This document shows positions 1 to 8,394 of a DNA stretch of 64,000 bases, piece by piece; position 1 is the stretch's first letter, and each line of letters starts with the position of its first letter. A program made the translations under genes and the position numbers. The stretch spans positions 37,076-101,075 of the forward strand of contig CAUBWJ010000005.1 of assembly GCA_958439725.1 (NCBI GenBank), given 5' to 3'. The notes under the pieces are model-generated. The model did no database searches and was not told the DNA's origin. It saw only the letters and a program-made list of their open reading frames with translations. Origin of the DNA: an uncultured Muribaculaceae bacterium (GTDB taxonomy: Bacteria; Bacteroidota; Bacteroidia; Bacteroidales; Muribaculaceae).

Positions 1-2126
1 TGTATGTCGCGCAGGGGCACGAAGGCCTCGGCATAGCCGCGCAGCTGCAGGAAGCTGCCTATCTTCCACACGGGCACGAACGAGCCGTTGGCGAAGCTGT
101 AGGCGCGGTATTCAGGCAGGAAAACGTCGGTGAGCGAGGGGCACGGGTCGTATACCGGCGCATCGAGAAGCGACTCGTGGTAGTAGTGGAGCAGCTTGCG
201 GTTGCTTGCGAGGATGTCGGTTTCCAGGCCCAGGGAAATCTTGGGCGACAGGCTCCAGTAATTGCGGCTTTTGAATTCAATCTGGGCCCAGGCGCGCCGT
301 GTGCGCGCGGAGCCGGTGTTGCCGCCGAATGTGAAATAATGGTAGCCGAGAACGCCGAATGCGCTGACGCTATACTGTGCGCCCGCGGTGGGAGCGTTGT
401 GGTCGTTGAGGGTGTAGTGCTCGAAGAAGGCGCGTACCTGTCCGAGATTCTGGGTGATGTCGTCGCGGCGGTATGCGGGATTGGTGTCCGACGGACGGTT
501 GTAATATTTGTCGGCAAGGTGGCCGTAGCCCACGGAGAATTCGAATTTGCCGTTGCGGCCGGCGGCGGTGCCGTACTCTACGCGGGCATAGAATTCGTCT
601 TTGGCTGCCACGGTCGACTCGCTGTTCTGGAATATCAGACGGTCGTTGGGGAAAAATTTCTGGCGGGAGGCCACGCCCGTTATCGCCAGGCTGGTTGGCA
701 TTTTCCGGAGCAGGGAGATGCCCGCACGTCCCTGTGCGGCCACGTAGTTCTGGCCGAGCCATCCGTTCAGACTCATGTCGAGAGAGCTGAAGCTCATGGT
801 GCGGTAGGCGGCCGAAAGGAAGAGCATTGAATTGGTGGAGGTGGTGAGATAGCTGCCTATGCCCAGGTCGAGAGGATTCTTCATGGTCGCTTTCAGCCGC
901 AGGGTGAAGGGGCCGCCGGGGCCGTCGGGAACGGCGGTGGGCATGAGATTGCGGATCTTGCCGGGGGTTATCAGCCGGTAATAGGCGTCGCGGGCCTTGA
1001 GGATGCCGAAAGTGTCGGTGGCGTGGCGCATGAACCGGGAGGCGATGAAGGCGTTCTGGTCGGCATGGCCGCCGGTCACCTTCACGGAGTCGAATACAAG
1101 CGCCGGCGTGAGCGACTTGAACACCTCGCGGCGCAGCTTGCGCGAGTCCGCGGGCACACGGGTGTGAACCCTCATCTTGAGCGAGTCCATCACGGCCACG
1201 GCGTGGTCGTAGCCTATGCGGTAGATTTCGTTTGCCTTGTCGAAATCCAGCAGACCGAACTCATCGAGGTCGATGCGCAGTTTCATGCCCCGGAGCGGGG
1301 GCACGTTGTAGTCGCTGTGCTGCATTATCATTGTCTCGAGCTGCGACACCACCGAGGAATCGTCGCCGTCGGAATTGCCGGTGCTCACATCCACACCGAA
1401 AACGAAATCGGGAGCGAAGGTGTCGTCCATCACGTCCACCGGAAAATTGTCGTAGATGCCCCCGTCGTAGAGTTTGTCACCGTCCACTTCTATGGGATGG
1501 AACACCAGCGGGAACGTCATGCTTGCGCGTATGGCGTCGCTCACCTGTCCGCTTGCAAACACCGTCTTGTGCTTCTTCTCGACATTGGAGGCCACGCATC
1601 TGAACGGCACGAACAGTTTGTTGAAATCGCCTCCGCACTGGGCCGTGAAAGGCGCGAACAGTTCCATGAAGGCGAAGTTCATGGGGAGCGGATTTATAAG
1701 GGCCGAGGGGAGCAGGGATGTTAGCCCTGACTGTTCGCCGCCCAGATTTATCTTGAGAATGGTGGGCGTGGCCGGCGGTTCCATGAAGTAATATGTGAGC
1801 TTGGGGTCGATGGTGCCGGTGGACCAGTAGGCGAACTCCTGCGAGCGGATCACGTCGAGCATCTCGTCGGGGGTGAAGCCGCAGGCGTAAAGACCGCCCA
1901 CAATGGCTCCCATTGAGGTGCCGGTGATATAGTCTATGGGGATGTTGTTGTCTTCAAGAGCCTGAATCACACCTATGTGGGCTATGCCCTTGGCGCCTCC
2001 GCCGCTGAGCACGAGTCCTACCGACTGGGAGTCGGCTACGCTGTCGGTGACTGCGGTGGCAGTGTCTTTGGCCAAAGCCGGGAATGCCACGGCAAGGAGA
2101 GAAAGAAGTGAGAAAAGATGTCGCAT
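1..2126 (-). CDS. Patatin-like phospholipase with outer-membrane barrel domain (3' end outside window)
   Basis: The protein starts MRHLFSLLSLLAVAFPALA, a clear signal peptide, at the ATG complementary to 2124-2126. A patatin core follows: the oxyanion-hole motif GGGAKG (residues about 42-47), the nucleophile motif GTSMG (Ser about 71) and the Asp of the catalytic dyad in YDGG (about 221). After about residue 330 the sequence becomes rich in alternating aromatic/polar strands, as in the BamA/D15-like surface-antigen domain that Bacteroidetes patatins often carry. About 708 codons are visible and the reading frame runs off the left edge, so the barrel C-terminus is missing. By family the enzyme is a serine acyl hydrolase acting on phospholipids. 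Outer-membrane placement is inferred from the signal peptide and barrel. It lies 57 nt downstream of the YidE-like gene on the same strand. Confidence 0.9.
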   Translation of the reverse strand, partial: MRHLFSLLSLLAVAFPALAKDTATAVTDSVADSQSVGLVLSGGGAKGIAHIGVIQALEDNNIPIDYITGTSMGAIVGGLYACGFTPDEMLDVIRSQEFAYWSTGTIDPKLTYYFMEPPATPTILKINLGGEQSGLTSLLPSALINPLPMNFAFMELFAPFTAQCGGDFNKLFVPFRCVASNVEKKHKTVFASGQVSDAIRASMTFPLVFHPIEVDGDKLYDGGIYDNFPVDVMDDTFAPDFVFGVDVSTGNSDGDDSSVVSQLETMIMQHSDYNVPPLRGMKLRIDLDEFGLLDFDKANEIYRIGYDHAVAVMDSLKMRVHTRVPADSRKLRREVFKSLTPALVFDSVKVTGGHADQNAFIASRFMRHATDTFGILKARDAYYRLITPGKIRNLMPTAVPDGPGGPFTLRLKATMKNPLDLGIGSYLTTSTNSMLFLSAAYRTMSFSSLDMSLNGWLGQNYVAAQGRAGISLLRKMPTSLAITGVASRQKFFPNDRLIFQNSESTVAAKDEFYARVEYGTAAGRNGKFEFSVGYGHLADKYYNRPSDTNPAYRRDDITQNLGQVRAFFEHYTLNDHNAPTAGAQYSVSAFGVLGYHYFTFGGNTGSARTRRAWAQIEFKSRNYWSLSPKISLGLETDILASNRKLLHYYHESLLDAPVYDPCPSLTDVFLPEYRAYSFANGSFVPVWKIGSFLQLRGYAEAFVPLRDI

Positions 2127-2183
2127 TTGCAGATGATTTTGGGAAGAGATGGCGGCAGGGTGTGGCCGTCAGAGAAAGAGAAG

Positions 2184-3845
2184 TCAGAGAAAGAGAAGCA
2201 CGAGGAGCTGGGCAATCACCACTCTGGTGAACATCGAGAGTGGGTAAACCGAAGCGTAGGCAACCGCGGCCTCATCGCCTTTCACACTGTCGGTGGCGTA
2301 GGAGAGTGCCATGGGGTTGGCCATGGCACCGCACACCATGCCCGAGGCGGTGCCGTAGTCGAGGCGTCCCCAGCGCATGGCGCCGAGCAGCATTATTATC
2401 GAAGGGACGAGGGTGATGACGAAACCGGCGGCTATCCACACCAGACCGTCGGCACGCAGTATGGTGTCGAGGAAGCTTTCTCCAGCTTCGAGGCCGAGGC
2501 ACGCCAGATAGAGCGACAAGCCTATACCGCGCAGCATCAGATTGGCGCTCTGGGTGGTGTAGGTGATGAGATGGAACGACGGCCCGAAACGCCCTATCAG
2601 TATTCCCACCACAATCGGGCCGCCGGCCAGACCGAGTTTCACGGGAGTGGACATGCCGGGAATAAGGATGGGAATAGACCCGAGCACGAGGCCAACCACC
2701 ATGCCTATGAATACCGAGGCGAGGTTGGGATCGCGGAGCTCGTTGACGGAGTTGCCCAGCAGCGCTGCCACTTTGTCCACGTCGGCCGCCAGCCCCACTA
2801 TGGTCACGCGGTCGCCGAGCTGAAGCACAAGCTGCGGGTCGGCCAGAAGCCTTACGCCCGAGCGCATCACACGCGATATGTTTATTTCGTAGTTGTTGCG
2901 CAGGCGCAGCGACCCGAGACGTTTGCCGTTGAGTCCGGGCTTGCTCACCACCACCGTTTTCGAAACGAGGTTCTTGTCTATGCGGTTCCAGTTTATATCG
3001 GGGCGGTTCCAGTCTTTGTCGGTTTTCTTGCCGAAGAGCATCATAAGGCGGGGAATGTCCTCCTCGTTTGTAACCACCAGAAGACGGTCTCCTTCCACTA
3101 TGCGCTGGTCAGGTCCGGGGATTGATACTTTGCCGTCGTGCCACACACGCGAAATCACGAATTTGAGATTCAGCATATCGTGTATGTCGCGTATGGTCAT
3201 TCCGTTTATTCCGGGGTTCACGGCCTGGAACTCGGCCACGTAAGTGTGGTCGCTGTCGTCGGTGGGATGCGGTTGCATGTCGGAAGGCCGCGCAAACAGT
3301 TTCCGCACCACAATCATTGCGAGAATCACGCCTACCACGCCCAGGGGGTAGGTCACGGCGCAGCTCAGTGCGGCTCCGCTTGCCGATATTCCCAGCTGCT
3401 GGAGCGCCTGCTGTGCGGCACCCAGAGCGGGAGTGTTGGTGGTGGCTCCGCAAAGCACTCCCACCATGTCGGCCATGCCTATTCCGCATGCCTCTGCTAT
3501 GCCCACGGCCGTCAGGGTGCCCAGGGCCACCAGCGCAAGGCCGTACAGGTTGAGCTTCAGGCCGCCCGAACGGAAGGAACTGAAAAAGCCCGGTCCCACT
3601 TTCAGGCCGAGTTCGTAGACAAACAGCACAAGGCCGAAATCCTGCGCGTATTTAAGCATCTGCGGGTCAATGGAGAAACCGAGATGCCCCGCGAGGATAC
3701 CCATGAAAAACACGAACGTGACGCCGAGTGACACGCCCCACACACGGATTTTACCGAGTCCGAGACCTATGGCTATGATTACAGACAGCACGCATACCGC
3801 CTGCACCGGACCATGGCTGCAAAATAGGTTTTCAAACCAGTTCAT
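2184..3845 (-). CDS. Putative transporter, YidE/AspT duplication family
   Basis: This 553-residue membrane protein has the arrangement of the AspT/YidE/YbjL family: a hydrophobic half (residues about 15-185), two tandem RCK_C/TrkA_C-type cytoplasmic domains (about 200-370; note the repeated phrase RLLVVTNEED / RVTIVGLAAD), and a second hydrophobic half. Small-residue-rich segments such as VGVLCGATTNTPALGAAQQA and GTASGMVCGAMANPMALSYA are the duplicated signature motifs of the two halves. Known members include the aspartate:alanine exchanger AspT; the substrate of YidE-type members is not established, and none is assigned here. The length is typical for the family. It is transcribed divergently from the Lrp gene, with only 54 nt between start codons, so an Lrp-type control of this transporter is plausible but inferred. 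Confidence 0.88.
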   Translation of the reverse strand: MNWFENLFCSHGPVQAVCVLSVIIAIGLGLGKIRVWGVSLGVTFVFFMGILAGHLGFSIDPQMLKYAQDFGLVLFVYELGLKVGPGFFSSFRSGGLKLNLYGLALVALGTLTAVGIAEACGIGMADMVGVLCGATTNTPALGAAQQALQQLGISASGAALSCAVTYPLGVVGVILAMIVVRKLFARPSDMQPHPTDDSDHTYVAEFQAVNPGINGMTIRDIHDMLNLKFVISRVWHDGKVSIPGPDQRIVEGDRLLVVTNEEDIPRLMMLFGKKTDKDWNRPDINWNRIDKNLVSKTVVVSKPGLNGKRLGSLRLRNNYEINISRVMRSGVRLLADPQLVLQLGDRVTIVGLAADVDKVAALLGNSVNELRDPNLASVFIGMVVGLVLGSIPILIPGMSTPVKLGLAGGPIVVGILIGRFGPSFHLITYTTQSANLMLRGIGLSLYLACLGLEAGESFLDTILRADGLVWIAAGFVITLVPSIIMLLGAMRWGRLDYGTASGMVCGAMANPMALSYATDSVKGDEAAVAYASVYPLSMFTRVVIAQLLVLLFL

Positions 3846-3869
3846 GGGGCAAATTTACTTATTTTTCCA

Positions 3870-3877
3870 TAATTTTG
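3870..3877 (+). promoter_or_regulatory. Probable promoter -7 box of the Lrp-family gene
   Basis: TAATTTTG fits the Bacteroidetes -7 consensus TAnnTTTG and lies 22 nt before the ATG at 3900. No matching -33 TTG is visible 19-21 nt upstream, so the call rests on the -7 box alone. The 16-mer beginning here (TAATTTTGCGGTTATT) recurs exactly at 31856-31871, in front of another gene. Confidence 0.55.
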
Positions 3878-3899
3878 CGGTTATTAAAATACAATACTG

Positions 3900-4376
3900 A
3901 TGACCCGACCCCAATTCGACCGCCTCGACTGCCAGATTCTTCATCAGCTTGCCCTGAACGCACGCAAGCCTTTTCTGGAAATAGCGCGTATGTGCAATGT
4001 TTCCGGAGCTGCCATCCACCAGAGAGTGCAGAAACTTCTGGCCTCCGGCGTAATCAAGGGCTTCGAGACGGAAATAAGTCCTGAAGCGCTCGGCTACGAT
4101 ACCTGCGCCTACGTGGGACTGCTGCTTTCCGATCCTTCGCAGTCCGACGTGGTCACCGAACAGATAGGCCGTATACCGGAAGTGACGGAATGCCATCTCA
4201 CCACCGGCAAATACGATATAATGCTGAAAATCTACGCACGCAACAATTCGCATCTTCTGGAGCTGCTCCACGACCGCATCCAGTCCATAGTGCCCGGACG
4301 AACCGAAACCCTCATTTCTTTTAAAGAGGAATTCCGGCGTCAGTTGCCGCTGGACGAAAACTGTAATGCGGAATGA
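3900..4376 (+). CDS. Lrp/AsnC-family transcriptional regulator
   Basis: The 158-residue protein has the standard Lrp layout. It opens with an N-terminal winged helix-turn-helix starting RLDCQILHQLALNARKPF, with a recognition region near residues 30-50 (CNVSGAAIHQRVQKL). A C-terminal RAM/AsnC ligand-binding domain follows from about residue 65 (YVGLLLSD ... VTECHLTTGKYDIMLKIYA). Proteins of this family form dimers or octamers that sense amino acids or other small molecules and regulate nearby genes. The neighbours are a divergent YidE-type transporter and, 14 nt downstream on the same strand, an inositol-monophosphatase-family enzyme. The transporter is the more natural target, but no binding site can be named from the sequence. 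Confidence 0.93.
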   Translation: MTRPQFDRLDCQILHQLALNARKPFLEIARMCNVSGAAIHQRVQKLLASGVIKGFETEISPEALGYDTCAYVGLLLSDPSQSDVVTEQIGRIPEVTECHLTTGKYDIMLKIYARNNSHLLELLHDRIQSIVPGRTETLISFKEEFRRQLPLDENCNAE

Positions 4377-4390
4377 AATGTTGAAATAAC

Positions 4391-5170
4391 ATGAACACGC
4401 AACACGAACTTGACTCCTATCTGCTCTCGGCCGTGGAATGGGCAAGAGCAGCCGGCCTCGCCCATCTGAGGCATTTCCGTAAAGGCAACCTTGACATCCG
4501 AACCAAGCTGAACGATGCCGACATAGTGACCGTGGCCGACGCCGAGGCCGAACAGGCCGTGATTTCGGGCATACGTGCCATGTATCCTTCCCACGCCATT
4601 CTTTCCGAAGAGTCGGGTTCCACCGGCTCTGAATCGCCGTTCCGCTGGGTGATTGATCCCCTCGACGGTACTACTAATTTCAGCTCGGGGCTGCCGCTCT
4701 TCTCGGTGTCGATAGCGCTGGAATATGAAGGCGAGACGGTGGTGGGAGTGGTCTACGCTCCTTATCTCGGCGAACTGTTCACGGCGGTGCGCGGCGGCGG
4801 AGCGTGGCTCAACGGCGAGCGCATAAACTGCGCCATAAACGCGGTTCTCGAACGCGCCGTGGTTGCCACCGGCTTCCCGGTTGACAAGAACGTGAACCCC
4901 GATAACAACGTGGACAATCTCATCCGTGTGCTTCCGCGGGTGAGGGGAATGCGCCGCCTCGGCTCCGCGGCAATCGACATCTGCTATGTTGCCGCCGGCT
5001 TCCTTGACGCCTACTGGGAGATGAACCTCCACCGCTGGGACGTGGCTGCCGGACTGCTCATAGCCGGTGAAGCCGGGGCCCGTTACGAGAGTTTCCGCAG
5101 CGACCGAAACGAATCAATAGTAGTTGCCTCCGCGGCCCTCTTCCCGCAGATTCGCCCCCTTATCGGCTGA
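4391..5170 (+). CDS. Inositol monophosphatase family protein
   Basis: The 259-residue protein carries the metal-dependent phosphatase signatures of the IMPase/SuhB/CysQ superfamily: the metal ligands in ILSEESGS (Glu73-Glu74), the core motif WVIDPLDGTTNF (Asp89, Asp92, Thr94) and the C-terminal Asp217 in HRWDVAAGLLIAGEAGA. Known members dephosphorylate inositol-1-phosphate, 3'-phosphoadenosine 5'-phosphate or related sugar phosphates using Mg2+. The sequence resembles SuhB-type inositol monophosphatases more than CysQ, but the substrate is not proven. It probably shares a transcript with the lrp gene (14 nt gap). Its stop overlaps by 11 bp, tail to tail, with the convergent discoidin/membrane gene. 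Confidence 0.9.
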   Translation: MNTQHELDSYLLSAVEWARAAGLAHLRHFRKGNLDIRTKLNDADIVTVADAEAEQAVISGIRAMYPSHAILSEESGSTGSESPFRWVIDPLDGTTNFSSGLPLFSVSIALEYEGETVVGVVYAPYLGELFTAVRGGGAWLNGERINCAINAVLERAVVATGFPVDKNVNPDNNVDNLIRVLPRVRGMRRLGSAAIDICYVAAGFLDAYWEMNLHRWDVAAGLLIAGEAGARYESFRSDRNESIVVASAALFPQIRPLIG

Positions 5171-7166
5171 CGGCTCCCGCGCGGCTGCCCCTCTTGCCGT
5201 CGAGATAAAGCCCTATGCCGCCAATTGTTATGATGAGCAGGAGCATGGAGATGAGAGTCAGGTAATCGGACAGAGGAATAATGTCTATAATCAGCAACAG
5301 ATTGGATATGGTTGAAATCCACAGAGCGCTCTCAGCCAGTTTGTTGTTATAGCGGTTTACGGGTGCGAGGATGGATTTGTAGAACAAGTTCAGCTGCTTG
5401 TTGAGTCCGCTGTCCTCATGGGTCTTTATGTCGTTTTTGAAGGAGTCGATGTGTATGAGTTCCGAATCTTCAAGGATTGTACGGTCGGAGATTCTGGTCA
5501 GATAGTCATGGATTTTCTGTGTAATCTCGCTTTCCACAATGAATCCCATCTGTTCCTGAATTGGGCCTAAAATCACTCGGCTCCTAACAATTCCGTCGAT
5601 AGCCGGGGCATAACCGGTGTGTTTGCCGGGTTCCGGGCTTTCCATGAAGTTTTCCGTAGGGTGTCTGTAAGCCTGGATGCTTACGATCTGTGTAGTTGGA
5701 TGGGAACCTAATGTCAACGTATAGAAAAACTGCAGTTTTATAGCCGTGATTTTTCTTACGCGGTCTTCAAAATAGAACTCCTGCCAGCCATTTGTCGGGC
5801 TTATGTTATTGTCGTAGACCGCTTCCCACTTCCTGTTGTCGGCATCGTCGCTTTCGGAGATAAGAAGGCGGTAAACATATCTGAGGTTGCATGGCTGTTT
5901 TTTCTCTGAACCGCAGTTGTCCCAGAGGAGGAAACGGAGATACGAGATTTCTTCCGGCTTTTTCAGATTCACTTCTATCCATCCGGGGTTTGTTACGGCG
6001 TGAAAACCGTTGCTGATGTCATAATGTCCGATTTTATCACTGAAAAGGATGCCGAGAGTGTTTTCTTTCCTGGATTCGCCTGCCTCAAAGATGTTTCCCT
6101 CCGAGTCGAAGGCCCGTACATTATTTACAAGAACGTTTCTGTCAGGCTGCGGGGACGCCTCTTCGGTTTTTCTGTTTTTTCCTACCAGCCTTCCTAAGGC
6201 ATAACTGAACCATGGCCAGGAATTGAACAGTGTTATCATTAGCGCTCCGACTCCGATAACCCACAGGATTGTATTGGTGGTAAACGTGTTGTGGATTTCG
6301 AATATCTCAAACACGGATTTTATGAAAATCAGCGATAGCGTCACTAACCAGCTGATAAGGTTGGTCTTGCGCTCGTTGATGTAGTTATCTTCGAGAAATT
6401 TTACAATATGTGGAGTGATGATGCGTCTGAACTGGTCGACTTTACCGTCGACTGTATGTACTTCAATGGACCGCTCCACAATCTGGTTTTTCAGGCTTAG
6501 ATATTCCAGGTCGTTTTCCTTGATTTTATTCGGGGTTGCCACATCCAGGCGCTGGCTCAGGTTAAGAAGTCGGGCCGAGAGAGGGAGCGCGTCCCTTACC
6601 TCGATTTCATTCACGGTCTGAAGTGTCATTTTCTCTCCCAGCTTCATTTTGTCATGCTCTTTGTCGTAAAGACGCAGTCTCACCACATGGAATCCTGAAT
6701 TGGCGGGATTATGCATGGCGTGTATGCGGAAGTATCGCATCCTTACAGGTTTTCCGAACACGGCCCATTGCCATCCCTTGCGGTATGGCTTGCGGTTTCC
6801 GGCGGCTTTGTCACCGTATGGCTCTTCCGCTTTGGTGGTGTCGTACAGCACCGTCCATGAGATCATATCTTCGGAGCATAACAGACGGAACGCGTAACGG
6901 TTACGATAATTTTCATCCTGGTTTGGCGGGATTACGGTCTTGTTGAGGGAATCGGTGCAGTCATACAGCTTCATGGAGATCTGTTTCACTTCCACCGTTT
7001 TTTCAAGATCCACCGTGATGAAGGCCGGATGGTGGATGCCGAGATAGCCGCCGTTAATGGCGTCGTATTCCAGGTCGTTGCCTTCGGCGGTGAGCTGCTC
7101 GGGATGGTTGCAGAATTCCAGTACCGGTTTTTTAAGCGCTAAATCAACTATTTCTTCCATTGACAT
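5160..7166 (-). CDS. Membrane protein with two discoidin-like domains and two transmembrane hairpins
   Basis: I recognise no named family for the whole 668-residue protein. Two segments read like F5/8-type (discoidin-like) beta-sandwiches. The first is residues about 20-170, with YAFRLLCSEDMISWTVLYD, a GWQWAVF stretch and YFRIHA. The second is about 345-500, with YVYRLLISESDD, KWEAVYD and GWQEFYFED. Each is followed by a helical stretch and a pair of hydrophobic helices (about 269-289 and 297-317; about 613-630 and 634-655), so the protein looks like an internal tandem duplication. No signal peptide precedes the first domain, which is odd because most discoidin domains are extracytoplasmic. 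Base composition is more AT-rich than that of the flanking genes, which hints at acquisition. A TATATTTG -7 box lies just upstream near 7195. Confidence 0.7.
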   Translation of the reverse strand: MSMEEIVDLALKKPVLEFCNHPEQLTAEGNDLEYDAINGGYLGIHHPAFITVDLEKTVEVKQISMKLYDCTDSLNKTVIPPNQDENYRNRYAFRLLCSEDMISWTVLYDTTKAEEPYGDKAAGNRKPYRKGWQWAVFGKPVRMRYFRIHAMHNPANSGFHVVRLRLYDKEHDKMKLGEKMTLQTVNEIEVRDALPLSARLLNLSQRLDVATPNKIKENDLEYLSLKNQIVERSIEVHTVDGKVDQFRRIITPHIVKFLEDNYINERKTNLISWLVTLSLIFIKSVFEIFEIHNTFTTNTILWVIGVGALMITLFNSWPWFSYALGRLVGKNRKTEEASPQPDRNVLVNNVRAFDSEGNIFEAGESRKENTLGILFSDKIGHYDISNGFHAVTNPGWIEVNLKKPEEISYLRFLLWDNCGSEKKQPCNLRYVYRLLISESDDADNRKWEAVYDNNISPTNGWQEFYFEDRVRKITAIKLQFFYTLTLGSHPTTQIVSIQAYRHPTENFMESPEPGKHTGYAPAIDGIVRSRVILGPIQEQMGFIVESEITQKIHDYLTRISDRTILEDSELIHIDSFKNDIKTHEDSGLNKQLNLFYKSILAPVNRYNNKLAESALWISTISNLLLIIDIIPLSDYLTLISMLLLIITIGGIGLYLDGKRGSRAGAVSR

Positions 7167-7320
7167 TCCCTTTTGAGTGATAAATAGAAATCCAAATATA
7201 GTGATTGTTAGCTTTACTTGCGGAATTTCTGCTGTAAAACAGACGATTTTTCAGTGGCAGGGGCCTCCACTCCATGCCAAAAGTGTTATATTTGTCATAG
7301 GATAGGAAATTCCTGACGTC

Positions 7321-8394
7321 ATGGCAAAGACATCCGGCATAATATTGAAGACAATCGCCCCGGTGGTGATAGGCCTGGCTGTGGTGGCGTGGCTTTTCGC
7401 GCGCGAGTTCAGCATAGAGGCGTTCCGCAGCATTCCGCTGGACGGCAATGCCGGCGGTGCGGTGGCTCTTGCCGTGATGTGCGTGGTGGTGCGCCAGTGC
7501 GGACTCACATGGCGTTTCCGGCTCCTCACCCTCGAAAAGCTCACATGGTGGAAATGCCTGAGGGTGTCGCTGCTGTGCGATTTCACCTCGGCCATTACGC
7601 CCGGCACTGCCGGAGGGTCGGCCCTGAGCATGGTGTTTCTGAAATCGGAGGGTGTGCCTCTGGGCCGCGGAACGGCCATCATGCTCATCACCATGCTGCT
7701 TGACAATGCTTTCTTCGTTGTGGCGTGCCCCCTTATTTTCCTGTTTATACCCGGCGGGGAGATTTTTGCGTTCTCGGGAGCGGGCGCGTTCCAGATGGGT
7801 GTGCGCACGGCGTTCTGGATAGTCTATGGCGGAATATGCGCCGTGTCGCTCTTTCTGGTGTTCGGCATTTTCGTGAATCCCGGAATCATAGGCGGCATGA
7901 TGCGCTGGGTGTTCCGTCTGCGCTGGCTCAGGCGGTGGAGGGACGGGGCGGAAAAGTTTACATCCGACATGGCCCTGACCGGCACGACGCTCCGTCACCG
8001 TCCGGCTTCGTGGTGGGGACTGGCGTTCTTAGCCACGGCGCTGACGTGGACGGCGAGATTCTGTGTGGTCAATTCGCTGTTTCTCGCTTTCTCTTACGCC
8101 GCTCCGCAGACCATAGTCTTTGCCCGTCAGTTTGTTGTGTGGACTCTCCTGTTCATCAGTCCTACCCCCGGAGGGAGCGGCCTCAGCGAATGGCTTTTCA
8201 CGAATTATTACGGCGACCTCCTCGGGGGCGACCGGTCGGTGGCTCTGGTGCTTGCCGTGTGCTGGAGGCTGCTCACATATTATCTCTTCCTCATAATCGG
8301 CGCGTTCATAGTGCCGTCGTGGATACGCAAGAGCATCTCACGCTCCGGCTCGTCGGAAACCTCGTCAGAATCATCATCACATATAGAGCAATGA
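7321..8394 (+). CDS. LPG-synthase-TM / UPF0104 family membrane protein
   Basis: The 357-residue polytopic membrane protein has the features of the lysylphosphatidylglycerol-synthase transmembrane (flippase-like, UPF0104) family: the segment SAITPGTAGG (about residues 90-100) and SPTPGGSGLSEW (about 280-291), which carry the conserved Pro-Gly motifs of that fold. The cytoplasmic aminoacyltransferase domain of true MprF is absent, so this is a stand-alone membrane unit. By family it may move or present a lipid, but the substrate is unknown. Its TGA overlaps the ATG of the nfeD-like gene (ATGA at 8391-8394), so the two are very likely co-translated. A TATATTTG -7 box at 7287-7294 is the probable promoter. 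Confidence 0.85.
   Translation: MAKTSGIILKTIAPVVIGLAVVAWLFAREFSIEAFRSIPLDGNAGGAVALAVMCVVVRQCGLTWRFRLLTLEKLTWWKCLRVSLLCDFTSAITPGTAGGSALSMVFLKSEGVPLGRGTAIMLITMLLDNAFFVVACPLIFLFIPGGEIFAFSGAGAFQMGVRTAFWIVYGGICAVSLFLVFGIFVNPGIIGGMMRWVFRLRWLRRWRDGAEKFTSDMALTGTTLRHRPASWWGLAFLATALTWTARFCVVNSLFLAFSYAAPQTIVFARQFVVWTLLFISPTPGGSGLSEWLFTNYYGDLLGGDRSVALVLAVCWRLLTYYLFLIIGAFIVPSWIRKSISRSGSSETSSESSSHIEQ

Noticed and set aside
177..1791. Long plus-strand open frames across the patatin gene
   Set aside because: They are antisense to a complete patatin frame with all motifs and are explained by GC-rich codon use on the other strand.
7725..8390. 222-codon upstream extension of the nfeD-type frame
   Set aside because: It lies entirely inside the membrane-protein gene in another frame; the signal peptide at 8391 marks the true start.
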